38,533 bases of DNA from Pseudacidovorax intermedius (GTDB lineage Bacteria; Pseudomonadota; Gammaproteobacteria; Burkholderiales; Burkholderiaceae_C). The notes under the pieces were generated by a model, which was not told where the DNA came from, did not search any database, and saw only the letters and a program-made list of their open reading frames with translations. How positions within the stretch are numbered: position 1 is the stretch's first letter; each line of letters begins with the position of its first letter. Below, piece after piece: positions 1 to 7,301 of the stretch. The position numbers and the translations under genes are program-made. The stretch covers positions 1 to 38,533 of the forward strand of contig NZ_LDSL01000141.1 in the NCBI RefSeq assembly GCF_001476815.1, read 5' to 3'.

Positions 1-82
1 CCACCGGCCGCGCGCCCTCGGTGCTGCCGAGGTAGCGGCTGTCGCCGTGGGTGGGAAGGAACCAGAACAGCTGGAGGCTCAT
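1..82 (-). CDS. ssuD: Alkanesulfonate monooxygenase SsuD, N-terminal fragment (gene continues beyond the left edge)
   Basis: Only the first 27 codons are in the window. The minus strand from the ATG at 82 reads [20 protein letters not shown] and continues TEGARPV, which matches the start of E. coli SsuD ([20 protein letters not shown]) almost residue for residue. SsuD is the FMNH2-dependent, luciferase-like enzyme that cleaves C1-substituted alkanesulfonates to aldehyde and sulfite. Its usual flavin-reductase partner, ssuE, lies upstream on the same strand, so this is the left end of an ssu operon. In the common ssuEADCB order a binding-protein gene sits between ssuE and ssuD; here a small unknown gene takes that place. 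No strong Shine-Dalgarno sequence is visible before the start. Identity is very likely despite the short stretch. Confidence 0.85.
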   Translation of the reverse strand, partial: MSLQLFWFLPTHGDSRYLGSTEGARPV

Positions 83-134
83 GCGTGAAGGCTCTGTCGA
101 TGAAGGAGGTGGCGGATCGGCGGGGCCGCGGCCC

Positions 135-404
135 TCACCAGGCGTAGGCGAGCAGCGAGGCGGCCACGAAGGACGGCCGTGCGTCGGCGCCCAGCCGGTG
201 CCGCAGCGCGCGCAAGGGCGTCACGGGGCGGCGCGAGCCTGCCGACGAGGCCGGCCGGGCGTCGTTCAGGCGCACACCCCAGGCCACGGCCGTGACGCCG
301 ATGACGCGCAGGGCGGTCTGCGGCAGCGCCCGCGTGCGGGCCGGGATGGGTTGGGCGGCGAGGGCGAGGTCGGCGACGGGGCGCCGGAGTGCATGGACGG
401 TCAT
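135..404 (-). CDS. Small hypothetical protein between ssuE and ssuD (89 aa)
   Basis: I do not recognise this protein. It starts [18 protein letters not shown], is Arg/Ala-rich, has one weakly hydrophobic stretch around residues 30-43 ([14 protein letters not shown]) and ends in a hydrophobic tail ([11 protein letters not shown]). An in-frame GTG at 461 could extend it by 19 residues. The ATG at 404 is preferred because the extension looks less protein-like. It lies 52 bp upstream of ssuD and 121 bp downstream of ssuE, on the same strand, so it would be co-transcribed with both. It is not SsuA: far too short and without a signal peptide. In such GC-rich DNA the frame could be open by chance, so the gene is uncertain. 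Its position is the main argument for it. Confidence 0.4.
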   Translation of the reverse strand: MTVHALRRPVADLALAAQPIPARTRALPQTALRVIGVTAVAWGVRLNDARPASSAGSRRPVTPLRALRHRLGADARPSFVAASLLAYAW

Positions 405-525
405 GGCGGTCTCGGCAAAAAAGGCGTGCGATGCCCCTGCCGCCGTTGGCGGCCATCGCACGAGAAATGGGTGGGGCGGGAAGGCGGTCGCGGTGGCGCG
501 GTGGACGCACCGCGCCGGCGCGGTG

Positions 526-1119
526 TCAGACGCTACATCGCACGTCCGAGAAAGCCACCGGCGCGAAGCCGTGGACCGGTGGCCGCTGCAGCCCTTCGGT
601 GGCCAGCGTGTTCACGGCTTCGGCGAGGCGCAGCGCCAGTTCGTCCTGCAGACGGTAGGCGCCCTCGGGCACCAGCGTGACCTGCGCATCGCTGGCATAC
701 ACGCCCGGCAGGATGTGCCGCGCGCCCAGCGACTGCAGCACCGGCCGCAGCGCATAGTCCAGCGCCAGCATGTGGTGCGGACTGCCGCCGGTGGCCAGCG
801 GCAGCACCGTCTTGCCCTTGAGCGCGGTCTGCGGCAGCAGATCGAGGAAGGTCTTGAGCAGGCCGCTGTACGCCGCCTTGTAGACGGGCGTGGCCACCAC
901 GATGGCCGGCGCTGCGGCCAGTGCGTCCACGGCCTTCGCAATCGCCGGCGCCGTGGTGTCGGCCGCCAGCAGCGACGCGGCGGGCAGGTCACGCACCTGC
1001 AGCAGTTGCGCCTCCACGTCGCGCTGCGCCAGATGGTCCGCCACGGCATGCAGCAGCGCGGTGGAACGGGACGGTGCCGAAGGGCTGCCGGCGATGAGGA
1101 GAACGGGAGGCATGGGCAT
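526..1119 (-). CDS. ssuE: NADPH-dependent FMN reductase SsuE
   Basis: SsuE reduces FMN with NAD(P)H and hands FMNH2 to the SsuD monooxygenase in the cytoplasm, allowing sulfur to be taken from alkanesulfonates. The protein (about 197 aa) has the flavodoxin-like fold signature: an N-terminal strand and phosphate-binding loop (VLLIAGSPSAPSRSTALL), then the ATPVYKAAYSGLLKTFLDLLP segment that is highly characteristic of SsuE, and PLATGGSPHHMLALDYALRP. Length fits the family (about 190 aa). Starts at 1119 (MPMPP) or 1113 (MPPVL) are nearly equivalent; a GTG at 1146 is possible but adds a low-complexity Ala tail before the fold. No clear ribosome-binding site is seen. It is the first gene of the minus-strand ssu run that leaves the window at the left edge. 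Confidence 0.92.
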   Translation of the reverse strand: MPMPPVLLIAGSPSAPSRSTALLHAVADHLAQRDVEAQLLQVRDLPAASLLAADTTAPAIAKAVDALAAAPAIVVATPVYKAAYSGLLKTFLDLLPQTALKGKTVLPLATGGSPHHMLALDYALRPVLQSLGARHILPGVYASDAQVTLVPEGAYRLQDELALRLAEAVNTLATEGLQRPPVHGFAPVAFSDVRCSV

Positions 1120-1256
1120 CGGGACCACGGCAGCCGCTGCGGGCACGGCGCCATCGGTCAGTCGTTGGGGTTGTCTGTCGATGGCATGGATTCTGGGCAG
1201 CCGGGCCGTGGATGCGAACGACCGTGTTCTCAGGTGGTCATGCGGAAAACGAGTAA

Positions 1257-1367
1257 GGGACGCACGGGCAGTTCTGCGAGCGCCAGGCAGCCCTGGAAGA
1301 CGTGCAGCCCATGGAGACCGCCCTGGTCGACTTCATCGTGGGCGGGCCGCGCGCATCCGTCTCCCGA
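1257..1367 (+). pseudogene. Remnant of a TetR-family regulator (C-terminal 37 codons)
   Basis: The plus-strand frame here reads RQAALEDVQPMETALVDFIV followed by GGPRASVS. This aligns directly with the C-terminus of the intact TetR regulator at 7302-7973 (RKAARDGLQTMEAALVDFIV then AGLRAPVS). An in-frame TAA at 1254-1256 blocks the frame upstream and no DNA-binding domain is present. Downstream the frame runs on past the point where the intact protein stops. The two copies differ mainly at third codon positions, so this is a decayed or truncated paralogue, not a recent copy. It lies 65 bp before the FAD monooxygenase gene, so that gene may once have had its own adjacent regulator. Confidence 0.7.
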
Positions 1368-1432
1368 GGCCCGGCACCGGGCCGGCCATTCGCGAGGTGG
1401 GCCCGGCGGCCGCCCATGGACAATGCTCCGCC

Positions 1433-2743
1433 ATGTCAGGAGACATCCCCATTCCTTCCCTACCCCGTCCCGTGCTCATCGCCGGCGGCGGCATCGGTGG
1501 CATGGCCACCGCCCTCACGCTCCACCAGATCGGCGTGCCGTGCATCGTCTTCGAGACGGTGCCCGAGCTGCAGCCGCTGGGCGTGGGCATCAACCTGCAG
1601 CCCAATGCCGTGCGCGAGCTGCACGACCTGGGCTTCGGCAACGAGGTGCTCGACACCATCGGCCTCCAGGCCCGCGAATGGGCACTGGTGGGCCGCAACG
1701 GCAACGAGGTCTATGCCGAGCCGCGCGGCCTGGCGGCCGGCTACCGCTGGCCGCAGTACTCGGTGCACCGCGGGCAGCTGCAGATGCTGCTGTTCAATGC
1801 CGTGCGCGAGCGGCTCGGCGACGATGCCGTGCGCCTGGGCCAGCGCGTGACGGGCTACCGGCAGGATGCCGATGGCGTCACCGCACTCGTTGAGACGCGC
1901 GACGGCCAGCGGCTGGAGGTGGCCGGCGCGCTGCTGATCGCGGCGGATGGCCTGCACTCGGCCGTGCGGGCGCAGATGCATCCGACGCAGCCGCCGATCC
2001 AGTGGGGCGGCGCGGTCATGTGGCGCGGCACCACGCCGGGCGTGCCGGTGCGCACGGGTGCGTCCTTCGTGGGCGTGGGCTCGCTCAGGCACCGCGTGGT
2101 GTTCTATCCCATCTCGCCGCCCGATCCGGCCACGGGCCTGGCCACCATCAACTGGATCGCCGAAATCACGGTGGACAACAGCCAGGGCTGGCAGCAGGGC
2201 GACTGGAACCGGCGCGTGCAGCTCGAAGACTTCATCCACCACTTCGAGGGCTGGAACTTCAGCTGGATCGACGTGCCCGCCCTGCTGCGCGGCGCCAGGG
2301 ACGTGTTCGAGTACCCCATGATCGACCGCGACCCGGTGCCCACCTGGGTCGACGGCCGCGTGGCGCTGCTGGGCGATGCGGCGCACGTGATGTACCCGGT
2401 GGGTTCCAACGGCGCCAGCCAGGCCATCGTGGATGCGCGCGTGCTGGGCGCGCAGTTGATCGCGCACGGCGTGGGGCCGCAGGCACTGCGGGCCTACGAC
2501 GACAAGCTGTGCCAGGACATCTCGGCGCTGGTGCTGCGCAACCGTGGCGCCGGGCCTTTCGGGCTGCTGGGCCTGGTGGACGAGCGCTGCGGCGGCGTGT
2601 TCGACCACATCGACGACGTGCTGCCGCGCGCGGAGCGCGAGGCCTACATGGCCCGCTACAAGGCGGCTGCCGGCTTCGCCATCGAGACGTTGAACGACGC
2701 GCCACCCACCATCGCGCCGGGGCAGCGCGTGGCAATGGATTGA
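1433..2743 (+). CDS. Class A FAD-dependent monooxygenase
   Basis: A 436-residue flavoprotein monooxygenase of the salicylate/p-hydroxybenzoate hydroxylase group. These enzymes use NAD(P)H and O2 to hydroxylate mostly aromatic substrates. Visible motifs are the N-terminal dinucleotide-binding loop GGGIGG (about residues 18-23), the internal DG motif (AADGLHSAVR) and the GD motif that binds FAD ribityl (LLGDAAHVMYPVGSNGASQA). Length is normal. The start MSGDIPIPSL is chosen because it sits just before the first beta strand (PVLIAGGGIGG); an open frame extends upstream but is not protein-like and crosses the TetR remnant. It is a single gene between a remnant regulator and a convergent catB-like gene, so the substrate cannot be inferred from context. 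Confidence 0.9.
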   Translation: MSGDIPIPSLPRPVLIAGGGIGGMATALTLHQIGVPCIVFETVPELQPLGVGINLQPNAVRELHDLGFGNEVLDTIGLQAREWALVGRNGNEVYAEPRGLAAGYRWPQYSVHRGQLQMLLFNAVRERLGDDAVRLGQRVTGYRQDADGVTALVETRDGQRLEVAGALLIAADGLHSAVRAQMHPTQPPIQWGGAVMWRGTTPGVPVRTGASFVGVGSLRHRVVFYPISPPDPATGLATINWIAEITVDNSQGWQQGDWNRRVQLEDFIHHFEGWNFSWIDVPALLRGARDVFEYPMIDRDPVPTWVDGRVALLGDAAHVMYPVGSNGASQAIVDARVLGAQLIAHGVGPQALRAYDDKLCQDISALVLRNRGAGPFGLLGLVDERCGGVFDHIDDVLPRAEREAYMARYKAAAGFAIETLNDAPPTIAPGQRVAMD

Positions 2744-2878
2744 GGCGCCGGCTACCGCGCCAGCCGGACCGCTGCAGCGTTGGCGGATTGCCCGAATCGA
2801 CGGCACGCAGGCGCCGCGGTTCGATTCGGCCACCGAGGCGGATGGGCAGAAGACGGACGCCTCGACCGGGCCTCGCCC

Positions 2879-3514
2879 CTACGGCCGCTGCCGAGACCGC
2901 CAGTGCGCAAACAGCCCCTGGATGTCCGCGGAGCACAGCCAGGGCATCGCCGCCTGGATGTCCGGCAGCGGCCAGTCCCACCACTGCATCTCGAGCAACA
3001 TCGCCACCTGCTCGTCCGCGAAGCGGCTGCGGATGGCCCTGGCGGGATTGCCCGCCACCACGGCGTAGGGCGCCACGTTGCGCGTCACGACGGCGCGGCT
3101 GCCGATCACGGCACCGTGCCCGATGGTGATGCCCGGCATGATCATCGCCTCGGCCCCGATCCAGACGTCATGGCCGACCACGGTGTCGCCCGCCGCAATG
3201 AACGCATCGCGCGCACCCGCGAAGGCCGGCTCCTCCGGCGTGTAGAAGAAGGGATAGGTGGAGGCCCAGTCGGCCCGGTGCCCCTGGTTGCCCGCCATGA
3301 TGAAGCAGGCCCCCGAGCCGATCGAGCAGAAGCTGCCGATGATCAGCCTGTCGACATCGTCCCGGTCGGGCTGCAGATACCGCGCGCAGTCGTCGAAACC
3401 GTGGCCGTGGTAGTAGCCCGAGTAGTAGCTGAATCGCCCGACCTGGATGTTGGGGTTCGTGACCTGCTCGCTCAGCAGCTTGCCTTGGAACGGACTGTCG
3501 AAGAAGTTGGGCAT
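2879..3514 (-). CDS. catB: Type B chloramphenicol O-acetyltransferase (CatB family, hexapeptide repeat)
   Basis: A 211-residue xenobiotic acetyltransferase that would transfer acetyl from acetyl-CoA to the hydroxyl of chloramphenicol or a related compound. The sequence tracks known CatB proteins along its whole length: [20 protein letters not shown], then YYSGYYHGH, the active-site loop [17 protein letters not shown] with the catalytic histidine, and left-handed beta-helix hexapeptides ([31 protein letters not shown]), ending with WWDWPLPDI. Length equals the family norm. It lies alone on the minus strand, convergent with the FAD monooxygenase gene and 106 bp downstream of the CocE gene. No integron attachment site or insertion sequence is visible beside it, so it looks like a resident chromosomal gene. 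Real substrate is unproven. Confidence 0.93.
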   Translation of the reverse strand: MPNFFDSPFQGKLLSEQVTNPNIQVGRFSYYSGYYHGHGFDDCARYLQPDRDDVDRLIIGSFCSIGSGACFIMAGNQGHRADWASTYPFFYTPEEPAFAGARDAFIAAGDTVVGHDVWIGAEAMIMPGITIGHGAVIGSRAVVTRNVAPYAVVAGNPARAIRSRFADEQVAMLLEMQWWDWPLPDIQAAMPWLCSADIQGLFAHWRSRQRP

Positions 3515-3620
3515 GCGGGCGAGTTTGCATCAGGGTCGCAAGAAGCCCCGCCCCCAAGTAACTCCTTCAGCCAGGCGCCGGCCGTCGAAGCGCGTCAGCC
3601 CTGCGACTGCGGGGCGCGAC

Positions 3621-5327
3621 TCATGGCCTCGACGGAATGAGCGGCAGCAACAGGTGCGAGTCGTACCGCCCCCCCGTCAGCAGCGTGTTCTGCCCGCGGA
3701 AGATCGCAGACGGCCGGTCGCTGCGGTCCGTGTGCAGGAAGGGCCCCGACCCCTTGCGCGGACCGGTCGCCCCTTCGCGCTCGAAGTCCTGCGCATCGAC
3801 GCGCACCGCCAGCCGATAGCCCACGGGCAGCACGATGGAGGTGGGCCAGATCTCCACCTCCACGCGGTAGTCGGCGCCCGGCACCATCGGCTCCGCCCCG
3901 GTGTGGGTGTGGAAGGGCCGGCCCGGACGTGAGCGCGCGGGATCCGTCCGGCGGTGCGACACCCGCAGCCAGCCCTGCGCCACAGGCACCTGCGGATCGG
4001 TCGCGCCACGGAACAGCACCTCGCGGCCATCCGGCGCATAGGCACGCAGGGTGACGAACAGGTCCATATCGGTGCAGGTGGCGCGCACCCACAGCGCCAG
4101 CGACACCGGCCCGGTGAACTCGCTGGCCACGGCCATCGGCGCGCTGGTGAATTCCACGCCGCGGCCCGGCGCCGCGTAAGTAGCTTCAGCCGGCTCGGCC
4201 GCGGGGTCGGCCGACAGCGCCAGCGTATTCGCGTCGAGGTACAGCGGCGTCCACCGCGTGCGGGCCAGGGGCCACTCGCCCTCCTCCCGCTGCTCGAAGC
4301 GGTCGGGGTGCCGCACCTCCAGCAGCACGGGCGCCTGCGTGTCCCAGCCGTTGGCCTCGCCCTTGAGGAAGTGGTCGAAGAAGCGCTTCTGCATCTGCAC
4401 GTAGTGCGGCAGGTAGAAGGACTCCCAGTGCGTGCCGCCGTGCATCTGCAGCCACTTCTGCCGCGAGCCGGCGCCCAGAAAGCCTTCGACGTTGCCGCGC
4501 AGGTGCAGGCCCATCCCACCCCAGTTGCCGGCCGACAGCAGCGGCACCTCGATGTCGGCCAGCCGCGCGCTGCGGGTGCGGTACCAGTCGTCCTCGAACG
4601 GATGCGAGCGGAACTCCTCGATCACGTCGACCCGGTTGGCGTCGACCTGCTCGCGGCTGAGCAGCTCGCCCGTCATCTGCGCCTCGGTTTCGCGGTCGAC
4701 GAAGGGGCTGGCCGCATGGCCGTTCTGCACCGACAGGATCTGCTTGGGAAACCAGAACTCGAAGAAGAAGTTGCCGAAGATGCCGCCGTGGTGGCTGGCA
4801 TCGCGGTACAGGTCGCTGGCGCCTTCCCAGGGGCAGATGGCGGCCAGGTGCGGCGGCCGCAGCGCCGCCACCTGCCACTGGTTCATGGCGTAGTACGAGA
4901 TGCCCAGCAGGCCGACCTTGCCGCTGCACCAGGGCTGCGTGCCGGCCCATTCGATGCACTCCGCGTAGTCGCGCGTCTCCTGAGGCGACCAGACCCAGAG
5001 CTTGCCCGGCGACTCGCCGGCGCCGCGGCTGTCCACCACCACGAGCGCATAGCCCCAGGGCACCCAGCGCTCGGGGTCGGCCACCTCCCAGCGCAGGTAG
5101 CGGCCGGAACTGCCCTCGGTGTCCAGGCCCGGATAGAGCCGTTTGAGCTCGTCCCACTGCGGCTTGAAGCCATCCTCGAAATGCAGGTCCTTGCCGTAGG
5201 GGCCGTGCGTCATGAGCACGGGCACCGGCGCCCCGCCCTGCGGACGGAACACGTTGGCCTTGAGTTCGGTGCCGTCCTGCAGACGGATGCCGACGTTCTT
5301 CTCGACGATCATCTTGTTCGGCCTCAT
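3621..5327 (-). CDS. CocE/NonD family hydrolase
   Basis: A 568-residue alpha/beta hydrolase of the X-Pro dipeptidyl-peptidase S15/CocE group, which hydrolyses esters or amides. The N-terminal domain shows VLMTHGPYGKDLH, VVVDSRGAGESPG and the nucleophile elbow GLLGISYYAMNQW with Ser near residue 144; the probable catalytic His lies near residue 300 (HGGTHWESF). I could not place the Asp with confidence, since the usual region reads SAGNWGGMGLHLRGN. The C-terminal half (about 370-568) is the jelly-roll domain (FTGPVSLALWVRATCTDMDL, QNTLLTGGRYDSHLLLPLIP). Its ATG overlaps the TGA of the cyclase gene by 4 bp (ATGA), so translation is coupled. It is the last gene of the Bug-cyclase-hydrolase operon; substrate unknown. 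Confidence 0.92.
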   Translation of the reverse strand: MRPNKMIVEKNVGIRLQDGTELKANVFRPQGGAPVPVLMTHGPYGKDLHFEDGFKPQWDELKRLYPGLDTEGSSGRYLRWEVADPERWVPWGYALVVVDSRGAGESPGKLWVWSPQETRDYAECIEWAGTQPWCSGKVGLLGISYYAMNQWQVAALRPPHLAAICPWEGASDLYRDASHHGGIFGNFFFEFWFPKQILSVQNGHAASPFVDRETEAQMTGELLSREQVDANRVDVIEEFRSHPFEDDWYRTRSARLADIEVPLLSAGNWGGMGLHLRGNVEGFLGAGSRQKWLQMHGGTHWESFYLPHYVQMQKRFFDHFLKGEANGWDTQAPVLLEVRHPDRFEQREEGEWPLARTRWTPLYLDANTLALSADPAAEPAEATYAAPGRGVEFTSAPMAVASEFTGPVSLALWVRATCTDMDLFVTLRAYAPDGREVLFRGATDPQVPVAQGWLRVSHRRTDPARSRPGRPFHTHTGAEPMVPGADYRVEVEIWPTSIVLPVGYRLAVRVDAQDFEREGATGPRKGSGPFLHTDRSDRPSAIFRGQNTLLTGGRYDSHLLLPLIPSRP

Positions 5328-6100
5328 GACTGGAACAGCGCCACGGCACGGGTCCAGCCGGCCGAGCCGCCGCGCACCTTGGCGGGAAAGCAGGACACGA
5401 AAAAGCCGTCGGGCGGCAGCGATTCGAGGTTGTGCAGCTTCTCGAGATGGCAGTAGCCGATGTCGCGGCCGGCCTTGTGGCCTTCCCAGATGATGGCGGC
5501 ATCGCCGTCGCGCCGGTAGCGCTCGGCGGTGTACTGGAAGGGCGCGTCCCAGCTCCAGGCATCGGTGCCGGTCACGCGGATGCCGCGCTCCAGCAGGTAC
5601 ATGGTGGCCGCATAGCCCATGCCGCAGCCGGCCTGCACGAAGTCGGGCTGGCCATAGCGGCTGCCCGCGCGGGTGTTGATCATCACGATCTCCAGCGGCT
5701 GGAGCGTGTGGCCGATGCGGTCCAGCTCGGCCTGCACGTCGCCGGGCTGGACGATGTAGCCGTCCTCGAAATGCCGGAAGTCCAGCTTCACGCCGGGCTG
5801 CATGCACCATTCCAGCGGCACCTGGTCGATGGTGATGGCCGGCTCGCCCTGGTTCATGGTCGATGCGAAATGCCAGGGCGCATCCAGATGCGTGCCGTTG
5901 TGCGTGCTGAGTTCCACCTTCTCCACCGCCCAGGCCTCGCCGTCGGGCAGGTCCTGCGGTTCGAGGCCCGGAAAGAACTGCGACAGGCGGCTGAAGCTCT
6001 GCCGGTGGTCCATGTAGTGGATCCGCGGCGCGAAGGCCGGCGGGTCGGAAATCACGTCGTTCTCCAGGTAGATGGAGAGGTCCACGATGCGCTTGAACAT
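5324..6100 (-). CDS. Metal-dependent hydrolase of the cyclase family (PF04199)
   Basis: A 258-residue protein of the kynurenine formamidase-like 'cyclase' family. Members use a metal centre to hydrolyse or lactonise small acids and amides. The metal-binding motif HxGTHxDxPxH is intact (STHNGTHLDAPWHF; H67, H71, D73, H77), as are IVMINTRAGSRYG and a later GTDAWSWD segment. The length fits. Start and stop are both shared with neighbours: its ATG overlaps the stop of the Bug protein gene (TGATG) and its TGA overlaps the ATG of the CocE hydrolase. Together these suggest uptake of a compound followed by two hydrolytic steps. The substrate could be an amide, ester or lactone. It is not assigned to kynurenine breakdown, since no kynureninase or tryptophan dioxygenase is adjacent. 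Confidence 0.92.
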   Translation of the reverse strand: MFKRIVDLSIYLENDVISDPPAFAPRIHYMDHRQSFSRLSQFFPGLEPQDLPDGEAWAVEKVELSTHNGTHLDAPWHFASTMNQGEPAITIDQVPLEWCMQPGVKLDFRHFEDGYIVQPGDVQAELDRIGHTLQPLEIVMINTRAGSRYGQPDFVQAGCGMGYAATMYLLERGIRVTGTDAWSWDAPFQYTAERYRRDGDAAIIWEGHKAGRDIGYCHLEKLHNLESLPPDGFFVSCFPAKVRGGSAGWTRAVALFQS

Positions 6101-7065
6101 CACGCGTCCATCTCGATGCCGAGCGGCGGAAGGATGCGCTGGTAGCGCGCGTACTCCTGCTGCAGATAGGCCTTGAAGCGATCCGGCGGCATGCCGGACA
6201 CCTGGTTGCCGAAAGCCACCATCTTCGACTTGAACTCGGCATCGGCCAGGGTCCTGGCAACGCCGTCGTACAGCGCCGCGAGCACATCGGGCGGCATGCG
6301 CGGCGGGGCGAGCATGCCGATCCAGGCCGGCACGTCGATCTCCGGCATGCCCAGTTCCGCGAAGGTGGGCACGTTGGGCAGCGTGTCCGCACGCTGCGCG
6401 CCGGTGATGGCGAGGGCCTTGATTTTGCGCGCCTCGATGTACTGCATGACCGACGACGGCGCGATGAAGGACACGTCGACCACGCCGCTGATCAGGTCCG
6501 TGAGCGGCGTGCCCTTGTAAGGCACGTGGATGAGCTCGATGCCGGCCTGCTTGGCGAAGAGCGCGCCGACCACGTGCGTGGTGTTGCCGTTGCCGGCGGA
6601 GGCGTAGCTGAACTTGCCGGGCTTTTTTTTGGCAGCGGCGACGAAGTCGGCCACGCTGTTGAAGGGACCGTCGGTCCGATGCAGCAGTGCGAAGCCGTAG
6701 GTGGAATAGACCATCGTCAGCGGCGTGAAGCCATCGATGGGGTGGTAGGGCAGCTTCTTCATCAGCACGCCGTTGGTCAGGTGCCCGCCCGTGGTCCACA
6801 GCACGACGGCCCCGTCGGGCCGGGCGCGCGACACCTCGGCGGCGCCGATGGTGGTGGCCGCGCCGGGCTTGTTGTCGACGATGCAGGTCCTGCCCGTGAC
6901 CTTCTGGTAGCTGTCGGCAAAGATGCGGGTCATGCCATCGAGGGCGCCGCCCGCCGGAAAGGGCATCACGATCCTCAGCATGTCGGGCAGGGTCGCCGCG
7001 GCCTGCGCCATCGGGACCGCCAGGCCGGCGGCCAGGCCGGCCAGCGCCTCTCTTCGGTTCAACAT
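6100..7065 (-). CDS. Bug/TctC-family tripartite tricarboxylate transporter substrate-binding protein
   Basis: A 321-residue periplasmic binding protein of the Bordetella uptake gene (Bug) family, expanded in Burkholderiales. It begins MLNRREALAGLAAGLAVPMA, a cleavable export signal with a twin-arginine-like RR. The mature part has the family hallmarks: VMPFPAGGALDGMTRIFAD, VDNKPGAATTIGAAEV, HVPYKGTPLTDLISGVVDV and LPNVPTFAELGMPEIDV. Start at 7065 is fixed by a strong Shine-Dalgarno (AAGGAGA) 9 bases upstream. It is the first gene of the three-gene operon and lies divergent to the TetR regulator. No TctA/TctB membrane genes are nearby, as is common for Bug proteins. The codons near residue 142 contain a run of eight A (AAAKKKPGK). 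Ligand unknown, probably an organic acid or amide. Confidence 0.94.
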   Translation of the reverse strand: MLNRREALAGLAAGLAVPMAQAAATLPDMLRIVMPFPAGGALDGMTRIFADSYQKVTGRTCIVDNKPGAATTIGAAEVSRARPDGAVVLWTTGGHLTNGVLMKKLPYHPIDGFTPLTMVYSTYGFALLHRTDGPFNSVADFVAAAKKKPGKFSYASAGNGNTTHVVGALFAKQAGIELIHVPYKGTPLTDLISGVVDVSFIAPSSVMQYIEARKIKALAITGAQRADTLPNVPTFAELGMPEIDVPAWIGMLAPPRMPPDVLAALYDGVARTLADAEFKSKMVAFGNQVSGMPPDRFKAYLQQEYARYQRILPPLGIEMDA

Positions 7066-7131
7066 CGCTTGTCTCCTTCTTTGGCGCCGATGGCGCTTGG
7101 AACCCAGCACCGCGCCTGGGGTCGATGCATC

Positions 7132-7160
7132 AGTCTAGGTCATTCAAACATCTGTTTCAA
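7132..7160 (-). promoter_or_regulatory. Candidate sigma70 promoter for the Bug-cyclase-hydrolase operon
   Basis: On the minus strand the sequence reads TTGAAA (7160-7155), 17 bases, TAGACT (7137-7132). This is close to the consensus TTGACA-N17-TATAAT with ideal spacing. It lies 66 bp upstream of the Bug gene start, in an AT-richer island within otherwise GC-rich DNA. No transcript evidence is available from sequence alone. Confidence 0.6.
7146..7157. promoter_or_regulatory. Palindrome AAACA-TC-TGTTT, candidate TetR operator
   Basis: A perfect 5-bp inverted repeat with a 2-bp centre (AAACATCTGTTT) lies between the -35 and -10 elements of the candidate promoter, where a bound TetR dimer would block RNA polymerase. 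The regulator gene is divergent and begins at 7302. TetR operators are usually longer (15 bp or more); the flanks CATTC (7141-7145) and GAATG (7163-7167) are also inverted, which would lengthen the site imperfectly. Confidence 0.5.
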
Positions 7161-7301
7161 TCGAATGTTTTTCGGCACCTTGATGGACGTCCGTGGTCGT
7201 TGCACCATCCGGACGCGCGCGATGCTGAGGCAGAATCGCCGCCGCCTGCGCGCCGCATCCTCCGCCTTCGCAGCGCACCCCGGACCCCACCCACCCCGTT
7301 C

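Noticed and set aside
292-1893. Long plus-strand open frame of more than 500 codons over ssuE
   Set aside because: It is antisense to ssuE and reads as Arg/His/Gly-rich sequence without any domain; long frames open on both strands are expected at this GC content.
6623-6630. Run of eight T (A8 on the coding strand) within the Bug protein gene, considered as a phase-variation slippage site
   Set aside because: It encodes ordinary lysines in KKKPGK, the frame is intact, and a single 8-base run is weak evidence of phase variation.
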